A DNA stretch of 64,000 nt from assembly GCA_008690995.1 (NCBI GenBank), contig VRMN01000009.1, forward strand, positions 620,001 to 684,000, read 5' to 3'. A program made the position numbers and the translations under genes. The DNA comes from Porphyridium purpureum. Its lineage: Eukaryota; Rhodophyta; Bangiophyceae; Porphyridiales; Porphyridiaceae. Below, in pieces: positions 50,635 to 59,834 of this stretch (position 1 is its first letter; each line of letters starts with the position of its first letter). The notes under the pieces were generated by a model that was not told the DNA's origin, did no database searches, and saw nothing but the letters and a program-made list of their open reading frames with translations.

Positions 50635-51000
50635 TCATCGCGGTTCGTCTTCGAGCTGGTCATGTGGCAATGTTCGCTGCCGTGACTGGTTTCGGCGTTC
50701 GCCCTGGCACCGCTTGGAGCAAGTGAGCACTTCGTCCCAGCACCGCTCCCACTTTTTCCTCCAGGTGAATGGCCGTGCACATACCACGCAAATTTTGGAA
50801 GGCAAGTCGGCCTTTTTGACTCCGCGCGGCATGGCACCCTCCGGGTTCTTGCCACCGCCGCGGCCGCGCGCAAACAAAACGATGGGTGAAGGAGTGGCGC
50901 AGACACGCCTGTTCTCACTGGCAGCGCGCGGTCCTGGCGCAGCAAGTTGGCTGGCTGCACCAACAGGGCCGCCTACAAAGAGTGTACAAGCATCCGCCAT
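50635..51000 (-). CDS. DUF2256 zinc-ribbon-like protein
   Basis: 121 residues. The C-terminal part KKADLPSKICVVCARPF followed by WRKKWERCWDEVLTCSKRC matches the short DUF2256 family (two Cys pairs and the WRKKW core) known from cyanobacteria, algae and other bacteria. The first 58 residues are Ala/Gly/Pro-rich and may be an organelle leader, or the ATG before PRGVKKADL could be the true start. Function unknown; in some bacteria the domain occurs with cryptochrome/photolyase-related genes. Confidence 0.75.
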   Translation of the reverse strand: MADACTLFVGGPVGAASQLAAPGPRAASENRRVCATPSPIVLFARGRGGGKNPEGAMPRGVKKADLPSKICVVCARPFTWRKKWERCWDEVLTCSKRCQGERRNQSRQRTLPHDQLEDEPR

Positions 51001-51083
51001 CCGCTTCCCGGCTAAATGAAATGCTGGAAGGGGGCGGAGAACGAGGTGAGACTTGGATAAAATATTTTAGTGGTGGGTGATAG

Positions 51084-52202
51084 CTAGATCCATTGGGGTA
51101 CATTCATTTCTCCGCGCACGCAGATAAATGCGGACCCGCCCAGCATTACGCGCCCAGACTCGCGCACAACCTGCAAGGTGATGACGCCATGGCGCTCAGA
51201 CATTTGCGCGGCGCTGTATTCGCCCGACGGGCGTTTGAGCTTGGCGTCATAGTATGCCGCCAGCGCGGTGTGCGCCGAGCCAGTGACGGGATCCTCGGGG
51301 ATGCCAACGAGTGGCGCGAAAAAGCGCGAGACAAAGTCAAAGCCCGGAACGCGCGCGCGGTCGGCCACGAGCTGCACGGCCGAGTCAACGTGGCCGTGCG
51401 TATCACTCGCCAGGCTGCTCACAATGATGCCGCGTGTTTGTACTTTAGATAGCTCGTCCATGTCCGGGCGGAGTCTCACCACGCGACTTGCCGAATCAAG
51501 CTCAACCAGCAAGTCGTACTCTGAGCGCAGAACGCTCAACACGTGTTCAGGCGCGACACCGAGCGCGCGATACAACACGGGCAGGTCGGCCTCATGTTGC
51601 GTGGAAGTGAGCGGCTGGAGCTTGCTGAGAGGGAAGCTGAGCCAGAGCAGCCGGTTATCACCGAGCGGCGAGTCGTTCGTGTTTTCGTCTGGCAGCGCGC
51701 CCGCGTGCACGGTTAGCAAGCCGTGACGCCGCGATAAGAAGCACACCGTGCTTGCAAGTGGAAACAGTTCGAGCAGCACCGCGGCCGGTGCGAGTGTCGC
51801 ATGTCCGCACAAATCCACCTCGATTGCCGGCGTGAACCAGCGTATGGAGTAGAACAATGCGTGCGTCTCGCCAGGACCCGGCAGGTCCGCTTCGCCCCGG
51901 GGCGGCGCCGTTTTTTGCACAAATGCCGTTTCGCTGAGCCCCATCTGCGCGGCAATTTGCTGCATCTTGAGGCCCACTTTTTGGAAATTGACGTGCGACG
52001 GCACGATAATGACGGCCGCGGGGTTCCCGCTCGTCGGCCGGCCGGGAATAACGAACGCGTTCACAATGTAACTCGAGACCGCGGCGTTCAAGTCGATGCT
52101 TGCCACGGTCGCATCCATTGAGGCCACGACGGTTGCGGCCATGATACCCGTGATGCGGTCGCCAGCCAGAGCACAATCCGGGGCGCCGCGCGCGCGCGCC
52201 AT
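51084..52202 (-). CDS. PhzF-family isomerase-like protein
   Basis: 372 residues from the ATG at 52202; a later ATG (MAATVVASM) is also possible. It shows the diaminopimelate-epimerase-like double fold of PhzF proteins: IVNAFVIPGRPTSGNPAAVI, MGLSETAFV, IRWFTPAIEVDLCGHATLAPA in the first half and FFAPLVGIPEDPVTGSAHTALA in the second. The family's catalytic Glu candidate is SETAF. Substrates of eukaryotic members are unknown. It lies tail-to-tail with neither neighbour and shares the long upstream region with ABCE1. Confidence 0.9.
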   Translation of the reverse strand: MARARGAPDCALAGDRITGIMAATVVASMDATVASIDLNAAVSSYIVNAFVIPGRPTSGNPAAVIIVPSHVNFQKVGLKMQQIAAQMGLSETAFVQKTAPPRGEADLPGPGETHALFYSIRWFTPAIEVDLCGHATLAPAAVLLELFPLASTVCFLSRRHGLLTVHAGALPDENTNDSPLGDNRLLWLSFPLSKLQPLTSTQHEADLPVLYRALGVAPEHVLSVLRSEYDLLVELDSASRVVRLRPDMDELSKVQTRGIIVSSLASDTHGHVDSAVQLVADRARVPGFDFVSRFFAPLVGIPEDPVTGSAHTALAAYYDAKLKRPSGEYSAAQMSERHGVITLQVVRESGRVMLGGSAFICVRGEMNVPQWI

Positions 52203-53020
52203 GAGTTCGCCGCACCGAAACGCGCAAACCCACCCGCACCACGCGCAACTGTGCGCACGCCCGCCACCCGCCACGGCCGTGCAGACGCGCGCCGACTTGA
52301 TTTTCCGCGACGGAGACAACCCGCTCGCCGGTCCGTTGACCCGCACAACACCCGCAACCGCCCACCCGCAACCGCCCGCGCAGACACACACACACACACA
52401 CACACACACACCGTGCAGAATCGGGCTCCCTCACTCCCTCGCTGCCTTCCGTTCAAGCGCGTGACGCGCCCGACGCCCAAGTCCCCCACCCCAACGAACA
52501 CAAAAACCCGACCGGCCCAGTCGCCTCAACGTTGCACCGAGCGTCGGGTCAAAAACTCAACGCTGTAAAAGGACGCCACGCGCGCTCCATTGCATCCGAT
52601 CTCTCCCACACTCGCAGACGCCGATTTCCACTCACATTCCTTGTCCAGCCATTTCCGCCAGCTACCCCCCCCCTCCCTCCTTCGCCCTTCCACCCGCCTT
52701 CCACCACCACCACCGGGGAAGCCGCGTCCTCCTCCACGCGCGCACGGTGCACACGTCACGAAATCACAGCGACGCACAGAACCGCAGTGTACAGTGGCGC
52801 GCGCAGGCAGAACTCGGCGTGTTTGGCGCGATTGGCCGACGCGGCTCGTGCGCGCAAAAGCCGTACTAAACGGGACACACGCGTGCGCACGAACGGGATT
52901 TATGGATCGATCGCATCTTCATGTGCAAGCGCGCGTGCCTTTATAGCGCGGTCGAGTTTGATTCCGGCGCATGACGCACGGCGGCTCAAAGCGGCGCGGC
53001 CACAAAGGCGGATGCACGAA

Positions 53021-53052
53021 TAGACCGATAGACCGATAGACCGATAGACCGG
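53021..53052. repeat. 8-bp tandem repeat TAGACCGA x4
   Basis: Three TAGACCGA units and one TAGACCGG, just upstream of the GTAC array in the ABCE1 promoter. Confidence 0.85.
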
Positions 53053-53084
53053 TATGCGCAGTGCATGTGTCATTCCAGACGTGA

Positions 53085-53136
53085 GTACAGTTTATACGTA
53101 CAGTTTGCAAGTACAGTTTGCAAGTACAGTTGTGTG
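53085..53136 (+). repeat. 13-bp tandem GTACAG array (4 units) before ABCE1
   Basis: Units GTACAGTTTATAC, GTACAGTTTGCAA twice, and GTACAGTTGTGTG, exactly 13 bp apart and about 145-190 bp before the ABCE1 ATG. The first unit contains a TTTATAC TATA-like core. Confidence 0.92.
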
Positions 53137-53276
53137 GTGGAGGCGCGACGGCGCGGTGCGAGCCGGGGGGGGGAAAGAGAAAGAGGGAGAGAGACGGGGG
53201 AGAGGCAGGGCGACGTGCGGTCACGGAGGGGGAGGCGGGGCGCCAGGGCGCAGGGGAGGCGGCGTGAGGACGGAAG

Positions 53277-55112
53277 ATGGCCGAAAAGGCGATCCGCGTG
53301 GCCATTGTGGCCGAGGACAAGTGCAAGCCGAAGCGCTGCAAGCAGGAGTGCAAGAAGAGTTGCCCGGTGGTGCGCATGGGCAAGCTGTGCATTGAGGTGA
53401 CGCCGAAGGACAAGGTCGCGTACATCTCGGAGGAGCTGTGCATTGGGTGCGGGATTTGCGTCAAGAAGTGCCCCTTCGACGCAATCATGATCATCAATCT
53501 GCCAAAGGACCTCGAGAACCAGACCGTGCACCGGTACGGCCCAAACACGTTCCGCCTGCATCGCTTGCCGGTGCCGCGCCCGTCGCAGGTGCTCGGCCTC
53601 GTCGGCACGAACGGCATTGGCAAGTCGACCGCGCTCAAAATCCTCGCCGCAAAGCTGAAACCCAACCTGGGGCGGTGGGACAACCCGCCGGACTGGCAAG
53701 AGATTCTCACCTACTTTCGCGGCTCGGAACTGCAGAACTACTTCACGAAAGTGCTCGAGGACGACATGCGCGCGATTATTAAGCCGCAATACGTCGACCA
53801 TATCCCCAAGGCGATCAAGGGCACCGTCAAGGACGTGCTGGACAAGAAGCAGCAGCTTGGAAACGTGGCATACATGTGCGAAATGCTCGAGCTGGAGGCG
53901 CTAGGCGCGCGCGACATTGCGGTGCTTTCTGGTGGTGAGCTGCAGCGCTTTGCGCTGGCCGTTTGCTGCGTGCAAAAAGCAGACGTGTACATGATTGACG
54001 AGCCCAGCTCGTACCTCGACGTGAAGCAGCGCTTGATGGCCGCGCGCATCATTCGCGAGCTTGTCAACGTGACCGTAGACTCTACGTACGTGATTGTGGT
54101 GGAGCACGACCTCGCGGTTCTCGACTACTTGTCCGACTACATCTGCTGCTTGTACGGCAAGCCCGGCGCGTACGGCGTGGTCACAATGCCCTTCTCCGTG
54201 CGCGAAGGAATCAACATTTTCCTGGCGGGCTTCATCCCGACTGAAAACATGCGCTTTCGCGACACGAGCCTGTCGTTCAAAATTTCTGAGGTCGAAGACG
54301 AGCTTGTCAGCGACGCGCACAAGCTTTACAACTATCCGAGCATGGCAAAGCGGCTCGGAGACTTTACACTCAACATTGAGGCCGGCAGCTTTACGGACTC
54401 TGAGATCATTGTGCTGTTGGGCGAGAACGGAACAGGCAAGACCACATTTATTCGCATGCTGGCGGGATTGCTGCCCCCAGACGATGAAAACGACGAGATT
54501 CCAGAGCTGAATGTATCATACAAGCCCCAGAAAATTTCGCCGTCGTTTGAAGGTACGGTGAGACAGCTACTGTACAAAAAAATCAAGGACAATTTCATGC
54601 ATCCGCAGTTCCAGTCAGATGTCGCCAAGCCGCTCAACCTGGATGCGCTGATCGACCTCGAGGTGAAGAATCTGTCCGGTGGCGAGCTGCAACGCGTTGC
54701 ACTCATCATGGCGCTGGGGAAACCGGCGGATATCTACTTGATCGACGAGCCGTCCGCATACCTTGACTCGGAGCAGCGCATTATCGCGGCACGAACAATT
54801 AAGCGCTTCATCATGCACACCAAAAAGACCGCGTTCATTGTGGAGCATGATTTCATCATGGCCACGTACCTTGCGGACCGCGTCGTGGTGTACGAGGGCG
54901 AGCCTGGCCGCATCGCCACGGCGTGCAAGCCCCAGAGTCTGCTGACGGGCATGAACCGCTTTTTGAAAAACATGGAGATCACGTTTCGACGTGACCCGAC
55001 CAACTACCGGCCGCGCATCAACAAGATGGATTCAGTCAAGGACCGCGAGCAAAAAGCTGCCGGAGCTTACTTTCACAATGAAATTACCAAGGACGACCGA
55101 AACGACAAGTAA
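53277..55112 (+). CDS. ABCE1: Ribosome recycling factor ABCE1/Rli1
   Basis: 611 residues (human 599). The N-terminal iron-sulfur domain has the Cys motifs [17 protein letters not shown] and [16 protein letters not shown]1: Walker [10 protein letters not shown] (110-118), signature LSGGELQR, Walker [17 protein letters not shown]2: Walker [10 protein letters not shown] (382-390), signature LSGGELQR and [12 protein letters not shown]. All catalytic residues are present. ABCE1 splits 80S ribosomes after termination and is essential and near-universal in eukaryotes and archaea. Its promoter carries the 13-bp GTAC array. Confidence 0.98.
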   Translation: MAEKAIRVAIVAEDKCKPKRCKQECKKSCPVVRMGKLCIEVTPKDKVAYISEELCIGCGICVKKCPFDAIMIINLPKDLENQTVHRYGPNTFRLHRLPVPRPSQVLGLVGTNGIGKSTALKILAAKLKPNLGRWDNPPDWQEILTYFRGSELQNYFTKVLEDDMRAIIKPQYVDHIPKAIKGTVKDVLDKKQQLGNVAYMCEMLELEALGARDIAVLSGGELQRFALAVCCVQKADVYMIDEPSSYLDVKQRLMAARIIRELVNVTVDSTYVIVVEHDLAVLDYLSDYICCLYGKPGAYGVVTMPFSVREGINIFLAGFIPTENMRFRDTSLSFKISEVEDELVSDAHKLYNYPSMAKRLGDFTLNIEAGSFTDSEIIVLLGENGTGKTTFIRMLAGLLPPDDENDEIPELNVSYKPQKISPSFEGTVRQLLYKKIKDNFMHPQFQSDVAKPLNLDALIDLEVKNLSGGELQRVALIMALGKPADIYLIDEPSAYLDSEQRIIAARTIKRFIMHTKKTAFIVEHDFIMATYLADRVVVYEGEPGRIATACKPQSLLTGMNRFLKNMEITFRRDPTNYRPRINKMDSVKDREQKAAGAYFHNEITKDDRNDK

Positions 55113-55213
55113 AACACGTGACCTTATCTTGGTACTCTACCAAAGTCCAAGTGGAGAAGCGTCATAGAATACACGCACGCCGGTGAAGGGCCGCGTCAAC
55201 TGGTTCCTGCTAG

Positions 55214-56833
55214 TTACAGTAGTTCCTTCTCATTCGCCAACTGGCGCGCATGTTGGACGCCGTCTTCATCGCCATTCAGGGCGCCGTCCCAGTCCCAATC
55301 CAGACCCCGAAGCGCCTTGCGGAAAAATGGCGGCAGTGGCGAGGCAACACGCACTCGCACCAAGGGCACTTCGAGGCGCGGCGCGTTTGCCCTTTGCACG
55401 GTCTTGGACGCGCGCATGGCAATCACTTGCGCCCAATCATTCGAAGCTCCCAAAACGCGCGTGCGAGCCGTTTTGCTGGGGGCGAGCACCTTCTTAAGCT
55501 TAACTTTCTTGGGCAGATGTGTGACAAACTCCACTGACTCGCCACACAGGTGCAGCTGGTTGTTATTGTCGCGGGCGCGGCCCTTGTCGTTCTCGGTCGG
55601 CGCGTACAAGTGGGGTAAGAGCACGCGTAATTCGCGAATGGTTTGCAATGAGCGTTTGTACTCGGCCTCAGATGCAAACGCCGCCGTGCGTGAAGTATGC
55701 TCGGCATGCGGGTCACCGACCACTGGCGTGCCAAGAGCACGATGCAAGTGCGTGCAAATGATTTCTGGCGCAACGCTGTAGCGCGTGTTGAGCCAAACGC
55801 GGTACAGCGCCAACCTCTTGGGCAAGCTGCGTAGCACGCGAAAACGCATAGCAAGTGGCTTTTCCTTGAGCACGCTGCCGCCTTGACGGTTCTCTTCATC
55901 TTCGTCGTGGCCATAGTCTTCACCATCACCATCTTCTCCCTCGACATGGTCTGATTTGTGCGGATCCCGACGGTCCTCCGTGTATGGATTCATCGCGCCC
56001 TTTTGGACCAGTGCTCCGGGCCCGGAGTATTCAACATGAAAATCTGTACCGGCGCCTCCTTCAGCTGGGCGTGACCTGATCTTCCCGGTCGCTCGCAGCG
56101 GCGTACCGGCCGCCAGAACCAAGAATGAGCGGCTCATGCGGTATGTAAACGAGCACTCTTGAAGCTTATCGAGACTCGAATTCGACTTGGCCAACACAAC
56201 AGGCCCGGCGACGCGCCCGTCCAGCCCACATGCGACGTGCAAATTGGCGGCATGTACCAGGCCCAACGCTGTGTCCGGCTCATCTCGCTTAGGTTTGCGC
56301 CTCCTGCCATCGCTTAGCAACGGCGGCGCGCACGGCAAGTTGGCGCCCGCCAGCTTGTACATTACGGCGGTGTCTTCATTTTCCCATAGACACGTGCCCA
56401 CGCGCAAAACTGATGCCCAATCCACGCGCGCCGGTGCTTCCGCGTCTACGGGTGCAGGTTTTGATCGCGATGCTGCTCCTCGGCGACGAGCCCCGATGGC
56501 AGCCTGTTTTGGGTCCTTTGAGGAAGCTATCTTGCCCTGCCTGGCATTAGCCGTTGTCTTTTTAGGCTCAACGGACGCCTTGGGTCCCTTTGCTCCCATG
56601 GATCTTTTTGATCCAACAAATCCCTTGGGTCCATTGGGCGCCGTCGACTTCTTGGGCGCCGCCGACTTCTTGGGTGCCGCCGACTTCTTGGGCGTCTTGG
56701 GCACAGGCGGCCAGACCTCGCTGTACCCTTTCGTGATTCTTCTGCGCAAGCGCGCCATGAAGCGCGCATGCACAGCCAGCACGGGCGGCGGCACCTTCCA
56801 TGCCCCTGCGGGGCCCAACAGCGCGGTGGTCAT
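55214..56833 (-). CDS. RluA-family pseudouridine-synthase-like protein
   Basis: 539 residues from the ATG at 56833. Residues 45-130 are Lys/Pro/Ala-rich with tandem PKKSAA repeats, resembling a nuclear or nucleolar tail. The catalytic region is degenerate but alignable to RluA: CGLDGRVAGPVVLAKSNSSL in place of HRLDxxTSGxxxxAK (the Asp is kept, the Arg is lost), CTHLHRALGTPVVGDP in place of the HQIRVHL..G.P..GD block, and QLHLCGESVEFVTHLP in place of the LHA..L.F.HP block. An acidic insertion (Asp/Glu/Gly-rich) separates two halves. It may be an RNA-binding but weakly active or inactive member. Confidence 0.6.
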   Translation of the reverse strand: MTTALLGPAGAWKVPPPVLAVHARFMARLRRRITKGYSEVWPPVPKTPKKSAAPKKSAAPKKSTAPNGPKGFVGSKRSMGAKGPKASVEPKKTTANARQGKIASSKDPKQAAIGARRRGAASRSKPAPVDAEAPARVDWASVLRVGTCLWENEDTAVMYKLAGANLPCAPPLLSDGRRRKPKRDEPDTALGLVHAANLHVACGLDGRVAGPVVLAKSNSSLDKLQECSFTYRMSRSFLVLAAGTPLRATGKIRSRPAEGGAGTDFHVEYSGPGALVQKGAMNPYTEDRRDPHKSDHVEGEDGDGEDYGHDEDEENRQGGSVLKEKPLAMRFRVLRSLPKRLALYRVWLNTRYSVAPEIICTHLHRALGTPVVGDPHAEHTSRTAAFASEAEYKRSLQTIRELRVLLPHLYAPTENDKGRARDNNNQLHLCGESVEFVTHLPKKVKLKKVLAPSKTARTRVLGASNDWAQVIAMRASKTVQRANAPRLEVPLVRVRVASPLPPFFRKALRGLDWDWDGALNGDEDGVQHARQLANEKELL

Positions 56834-56931
56834 CTCTGTGCGGCGCCGGACATGGTTTGCCTCTTTCTCTTTCACACCCTCAGAACCGAAAATTGATCAG
56901 CCTATTTATAACAAGCGCCACATCTACACTA

Positions 56932-57342
56932 TCATGTTCGGGTGATGATGACAATCATGGCCAGGCCGAGCAGAACGCCGCCGAGCAGCGCCGCCGACAG
57001 GCCCAGCGTCTCGGGCGCGACGTCAGTGAATGGTCCGATGTCAATCGCCAACAGGGTGTGGTTCAGCTGCGATGCCGCGGACGACATTAACGCGTGCGTC
57101 GGTTCGTGCTCTGGCGCAATGGCAGACAGCGCCGTCGATGATCCAATCGCGTGGGACGAAAGCAGTCCCATCTGCACCACTGCCTTGGCTGACGCCTGCG
57201 AACCACGTAAAGGCGATGATACGCATTTGTTTGTACGGTGGTAACGCGACTTGCTGACTGGACCAGCCACACCAGACACGGCAACAAACGCCGCAGACGA
57301 CGATGCCTGCGAACCGACCACGAAACAAGTCATGCTGGACAT
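56932..57342 (-). CDS. Small protein with C-terminal membrane helix, hypothetical
   Basis: 136 residues. A Ser/Ala/Val-rich N-terminal half looks like a transit sequence. The C-terminal 25 residues form a single hydrophobic helix (LGLSAALLGGVLLGLAMIVI) ending ITRT. Either a tail-anchored protein or an imported one-helix organelle membrane subunit would fit. No family recognised. It lies 98 bp upstream of the RluA-like gene on the same strand. Confidence 0.55.
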   Translation of the reverse strand: MSSMTCFVVGSQASSSAAFVAVSGVAGPVSKSRYHRTNKCVSSPLRGSQASAKAVVQMGLLSSHAIGSSTALSAIAPEHEPTHALMSSAASQLNHTLLAIDIGPFTDVAPETLGLSAALLGGVLLGLAMIVIITRT

Positions 57343-58002
57343 CCCTGTTCACGATCCTACTCTGCTTCCACACCGCGTGATTCTAAAATCCACTCTCCTG
57401 CTTCGATCCCTAGGCGAAGTTCCTTTCGTTGGCGTGATCCGTTTTTTTGTTCTCCCCTGTTCCTTGTTTTTCCCCCTTGCGCACTCGTTGATTCCCAAGC
57501 GGCACAAAACCAAGATGGACGCGCACGAATCGCACGCAGTTGACAGCGCGACTTGCACTTGCGCTCCTGCCAGGGCACGGTATGCTCCGCGCGCGCGTCG
57601 ATGAGATCACTCAGGCTCGATTCTCACACACACACCGCCGTTGCCGAATTCTCCTTGCTCTCACCGCCCTCACCGCTTTCTCCCCCCCGCACGCACGCAC
57701 GCGGCCGCCCGCCACCGAACTCGCACGCGCAAACTGTACCTCCATTGCGCTGCGCTGTACTTTTCCCACCAACACAAGTACACTTGGGTGTTCTGTTGTC
57801 ACGCTCAAAACGTCCAGCGAGCACTGTACCCCTCGCGTTCATCGGTTTTCGCTGTTTGTGGGTTTTTACTGCTGAACACCCTGCCAGTGTTGGCCGTTAC
57901 GCGTGTGGGGGAGCGAGTGTGCGCGATCGATGTTTGTTGCCGTGTTTTTTTGAAATTTTGAATTTTGTGAAGGGCGGATGTTGGCGGTTGGTGGCGGGGC
58001 GT

Positions 58003-58037
<35 letters not shown>

Positions 58038-58092
58038 TTGCAGTGTGGTGCGGATGTGTGTGCGTGGTTGCAGAGCGTAGGTAAGACGCCGA
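57343..58092. promoter_or_regulatory. Divergent promoter region with GTAC motifs and GA repeat
   Basis: CTGTAC at 57734, 57755 and 57824, plus AGTACAC at about 57778, lie midway between the two starts. A GA run (58007-58033) lies 60 bp before the plus-strand ATG. No gene seen. Confidence 0.5.
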
Positions 58093-59802
58093 ATGGGTTC
58101 CGTGAGAGCCATGCCGGACGGCATGCACCGGCGGCACGAGCAGCACGTGCACGCGGGCAAGGCACCTGCTCCGAGTCATGCCAGGCCGCCGCGCGAGTCG
58201 CACAATGCGCAGTTCTTTGCAGAGCTGCGTGCGCAGCTGAGGTTCATGCAGCAGCACTCGAACGAGCTGCGCGAGGCGGCGTTGAAGCCCGGCGCGGCGG
58301 GCAGCGACGCTCTCATGGCGCTTTCGCTCGCGGCATACCACGCGTCAGAGGAGGGTGAGAATCAGGTTCAAAACGTGAGCATAGATCAGCGGTGCGAGTT
58401 GCGCGCGACGCAGATGCGCACGGAACTGGAAAGTGCACGCGCACAAGTGCTTCGTATGAAGCACGTCATGGATGACCCTAAACAAGCGCCAGCCGCAGAA
58501 CTCATCCACGCGTGTCGTGCGACAATAGTTCACCAAAATGCCATTCTCCTAGCGGTAGAAGACACGCTCGCTATTCATGGTTACAAACGGCGTCCCGCGG
58601 CGGCGTCCGTTCGAACAAAAGCTCTCGCTGATCAATGTGATCTAAACGAGACCACCTCGCACGCGCCCGATGCCTCTGCAGGAGCAGAAACAGGCACACG
58701 CGGAAAGCCCACGGTAGCGGGCGAAACACCGTCAAGAAGCCGGCATCACGCCCACAAGGTTGCTGCTGGTGATGATGATGCAGCGGTGGCACGGAATGGA
58801 ACCACGCAAACGTCATCAAGGATGGCAGAAACGGCATTATCGACTGCGACTGTCGATGAACGCGCGCGGCCAGCGCAAGTTACACCCAACGCCCATTCTG
58901 GCTGTGATCGGGTCGAAAAGGCCTCTGGCGACGCGGACGACTCGTCCGACGACTCGGATTGGAACACTGTGAATCGTAACGGCGCAGCGCGTCGCGACTC
59001 GTCTGATTTTCACACGCCAAACACGCCTACCCTTGAGGACTTTGGTCTCAATGCAGCGCACATCGAAAAGGCGAAGCGAAAGGTAGCGGCCTTTCGATAC
59101 GCAGCGATCACACCAACACCAGCGAAACGCCCGATTGCTTCCGCAAAGGGTTATGAAGCGGCGGACAGCACGGTCCATTCTGTGGCGACAAAGGGTGTGG
59201 GATCAGCCCGAACGCCCATGTTCTGCGCAGTTTCTCCGGGCGCATGCGCTTCCAGCGACGATGAAAGCTTTGCAAGCCCTGTGGTTAACTTTACAGGTCG
59301 CACGGGGCAATACTTTATCGATAATAACAGCAGCGGCAGCTCCGTTTTGAACGCTGTCCAGACAGTGCGGCAAACGGAACCACTGTCGAGCCCACCTGCA
59401 CGCTGCGTAAGTCATACCCAAACACAGATCGCAACAACGACCGGCAAGCCTGTGATTGCGGTACCGAGAGCAAAGGTTCAAACGGATATCGAGACCAAAC
59501 CAGACGCGACTCCAACCCTTCTAGTGGACGCTGGCATGTACGCGACGCTGCCATCATTTATTCAAACACAAGTACCGCACAACGTCCTGAGTGACACACT
59601 GGAGCGGCTTTTGCGTGACGAACGACTGCAAGCCCAAGACTGGATTTCGCAGTCCGATCTCGAAAAGGCCACGCAGCTGCCACACAATCCGGCCAAGGCA
59701 GCCATCCTCGCGCTCACCAAACTCAAGCGCCTTCAGTACCTGCGTCGAGGCTCTGACATGGGCTACTTACTGGTCAAGCAGTCTGACCATCAAGCAAACT
59801 AA
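58093..59802 (+). CDS. Probable SKA-complex kinetochore protein (SKA1/SKA3-like)
   Basis: 569 residues. The first 160 residues are helical (AQFFAELRAQLRFMQQHSNE, TQMRTELESARAQVLRMKH), suitable for a coiled-coil assembly domain. A disordered Ser/Asp-rich centre contains TPTLEDFGLNAAHIEKAK, like the DFGL motif of SKA3. The C-terminus has MYATLPSFIQTQVPHNVLSD, comparable to the EFESIPKYMKGRLT element of SKA1, then a winged-helix-like end AAILALTKLKRLQYLRRG comparable to the SKA1 microtubule-binding domain. The SKA complex tracks spindle microtubules at kinetochores. Similarity is by eye and weak in the middle. Confidence 0.55.
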   Translation: MGSVRAMPDGMHRRHEQHVHAGKAPAPSHARPPRESHNAQFFAELRAQLRFMQQHSNELREAALKPGAAGSDALMALSLAAYHASEEGENQVQNVSIDQRCELRATQMRTELESARAQVLRMKHVMDDPKQAPAAELIHACRATIVHQNAILLAVEDTLAIHGYKRRPAAASVRTKALADQCDLNETTSHAPDASAGAETGTRGKPTVAGETPSRSRHHAHKVAAGDDDAAVARNGTTQTSSRMAETALSTATVDERARPAQVTPNAHSGCDRVEKASGDADDSSDDSDWNTVNRNGAARRDSSDFHTPNTPTLEDFGLNAAHIEKAKRKVAAFRYAAITPTPAKRPIASAKGYEAADSTVHSVATKGVGSARTPMFCAVSPGACASSDDESFASPVVNFTGRTGQYFIDNNSSGSSVLNAVQTVRQTEPLSSPPARCVSHTQTQIATTTGKPVIAVPRAKVQTDIETKPDATPTLLVDAGMYATLPSFIQTQVPHNVLSDTLERLLRDERLQAQDWISQSDLEKATQLPHNPAKAAILALTKLKRLQYLRRGSDMGYLLVKQSDHQAN

Positions 59803-59834
59803 ACGGCTGCCCGATCGACACACACATTCCATTC

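Larger units (their letters stand above)
52203..53276. promoter_or_regulatory. Divergent promoter region PhzF / ABCE1
   Basis: It holds a (CA)n run (52384-52411), a pyrimidine tract (52660-52720), GTACAG at 52789, four 8-bp TAGACCGA units (53021-53052), a 13-bp GTACAG array (53085-53136) and a purine-rich leader (53160-53270) before the ABCE1 ATG. No gene seen. Confidence 0.6.

Noticed and set aside
53021-53052. The 8-bp TAGACCGA repeat considered as a telomere-like or origin element
   Set aside because: Only four units, not telomeric in sequence; reported just as a tandem repeat.
52919-53710. A 263-codon minus-strand frame over the start of ABCE1
   Set aside because: Antisense to the conserved iron-sulfur and ABC1 part of ABCE1.
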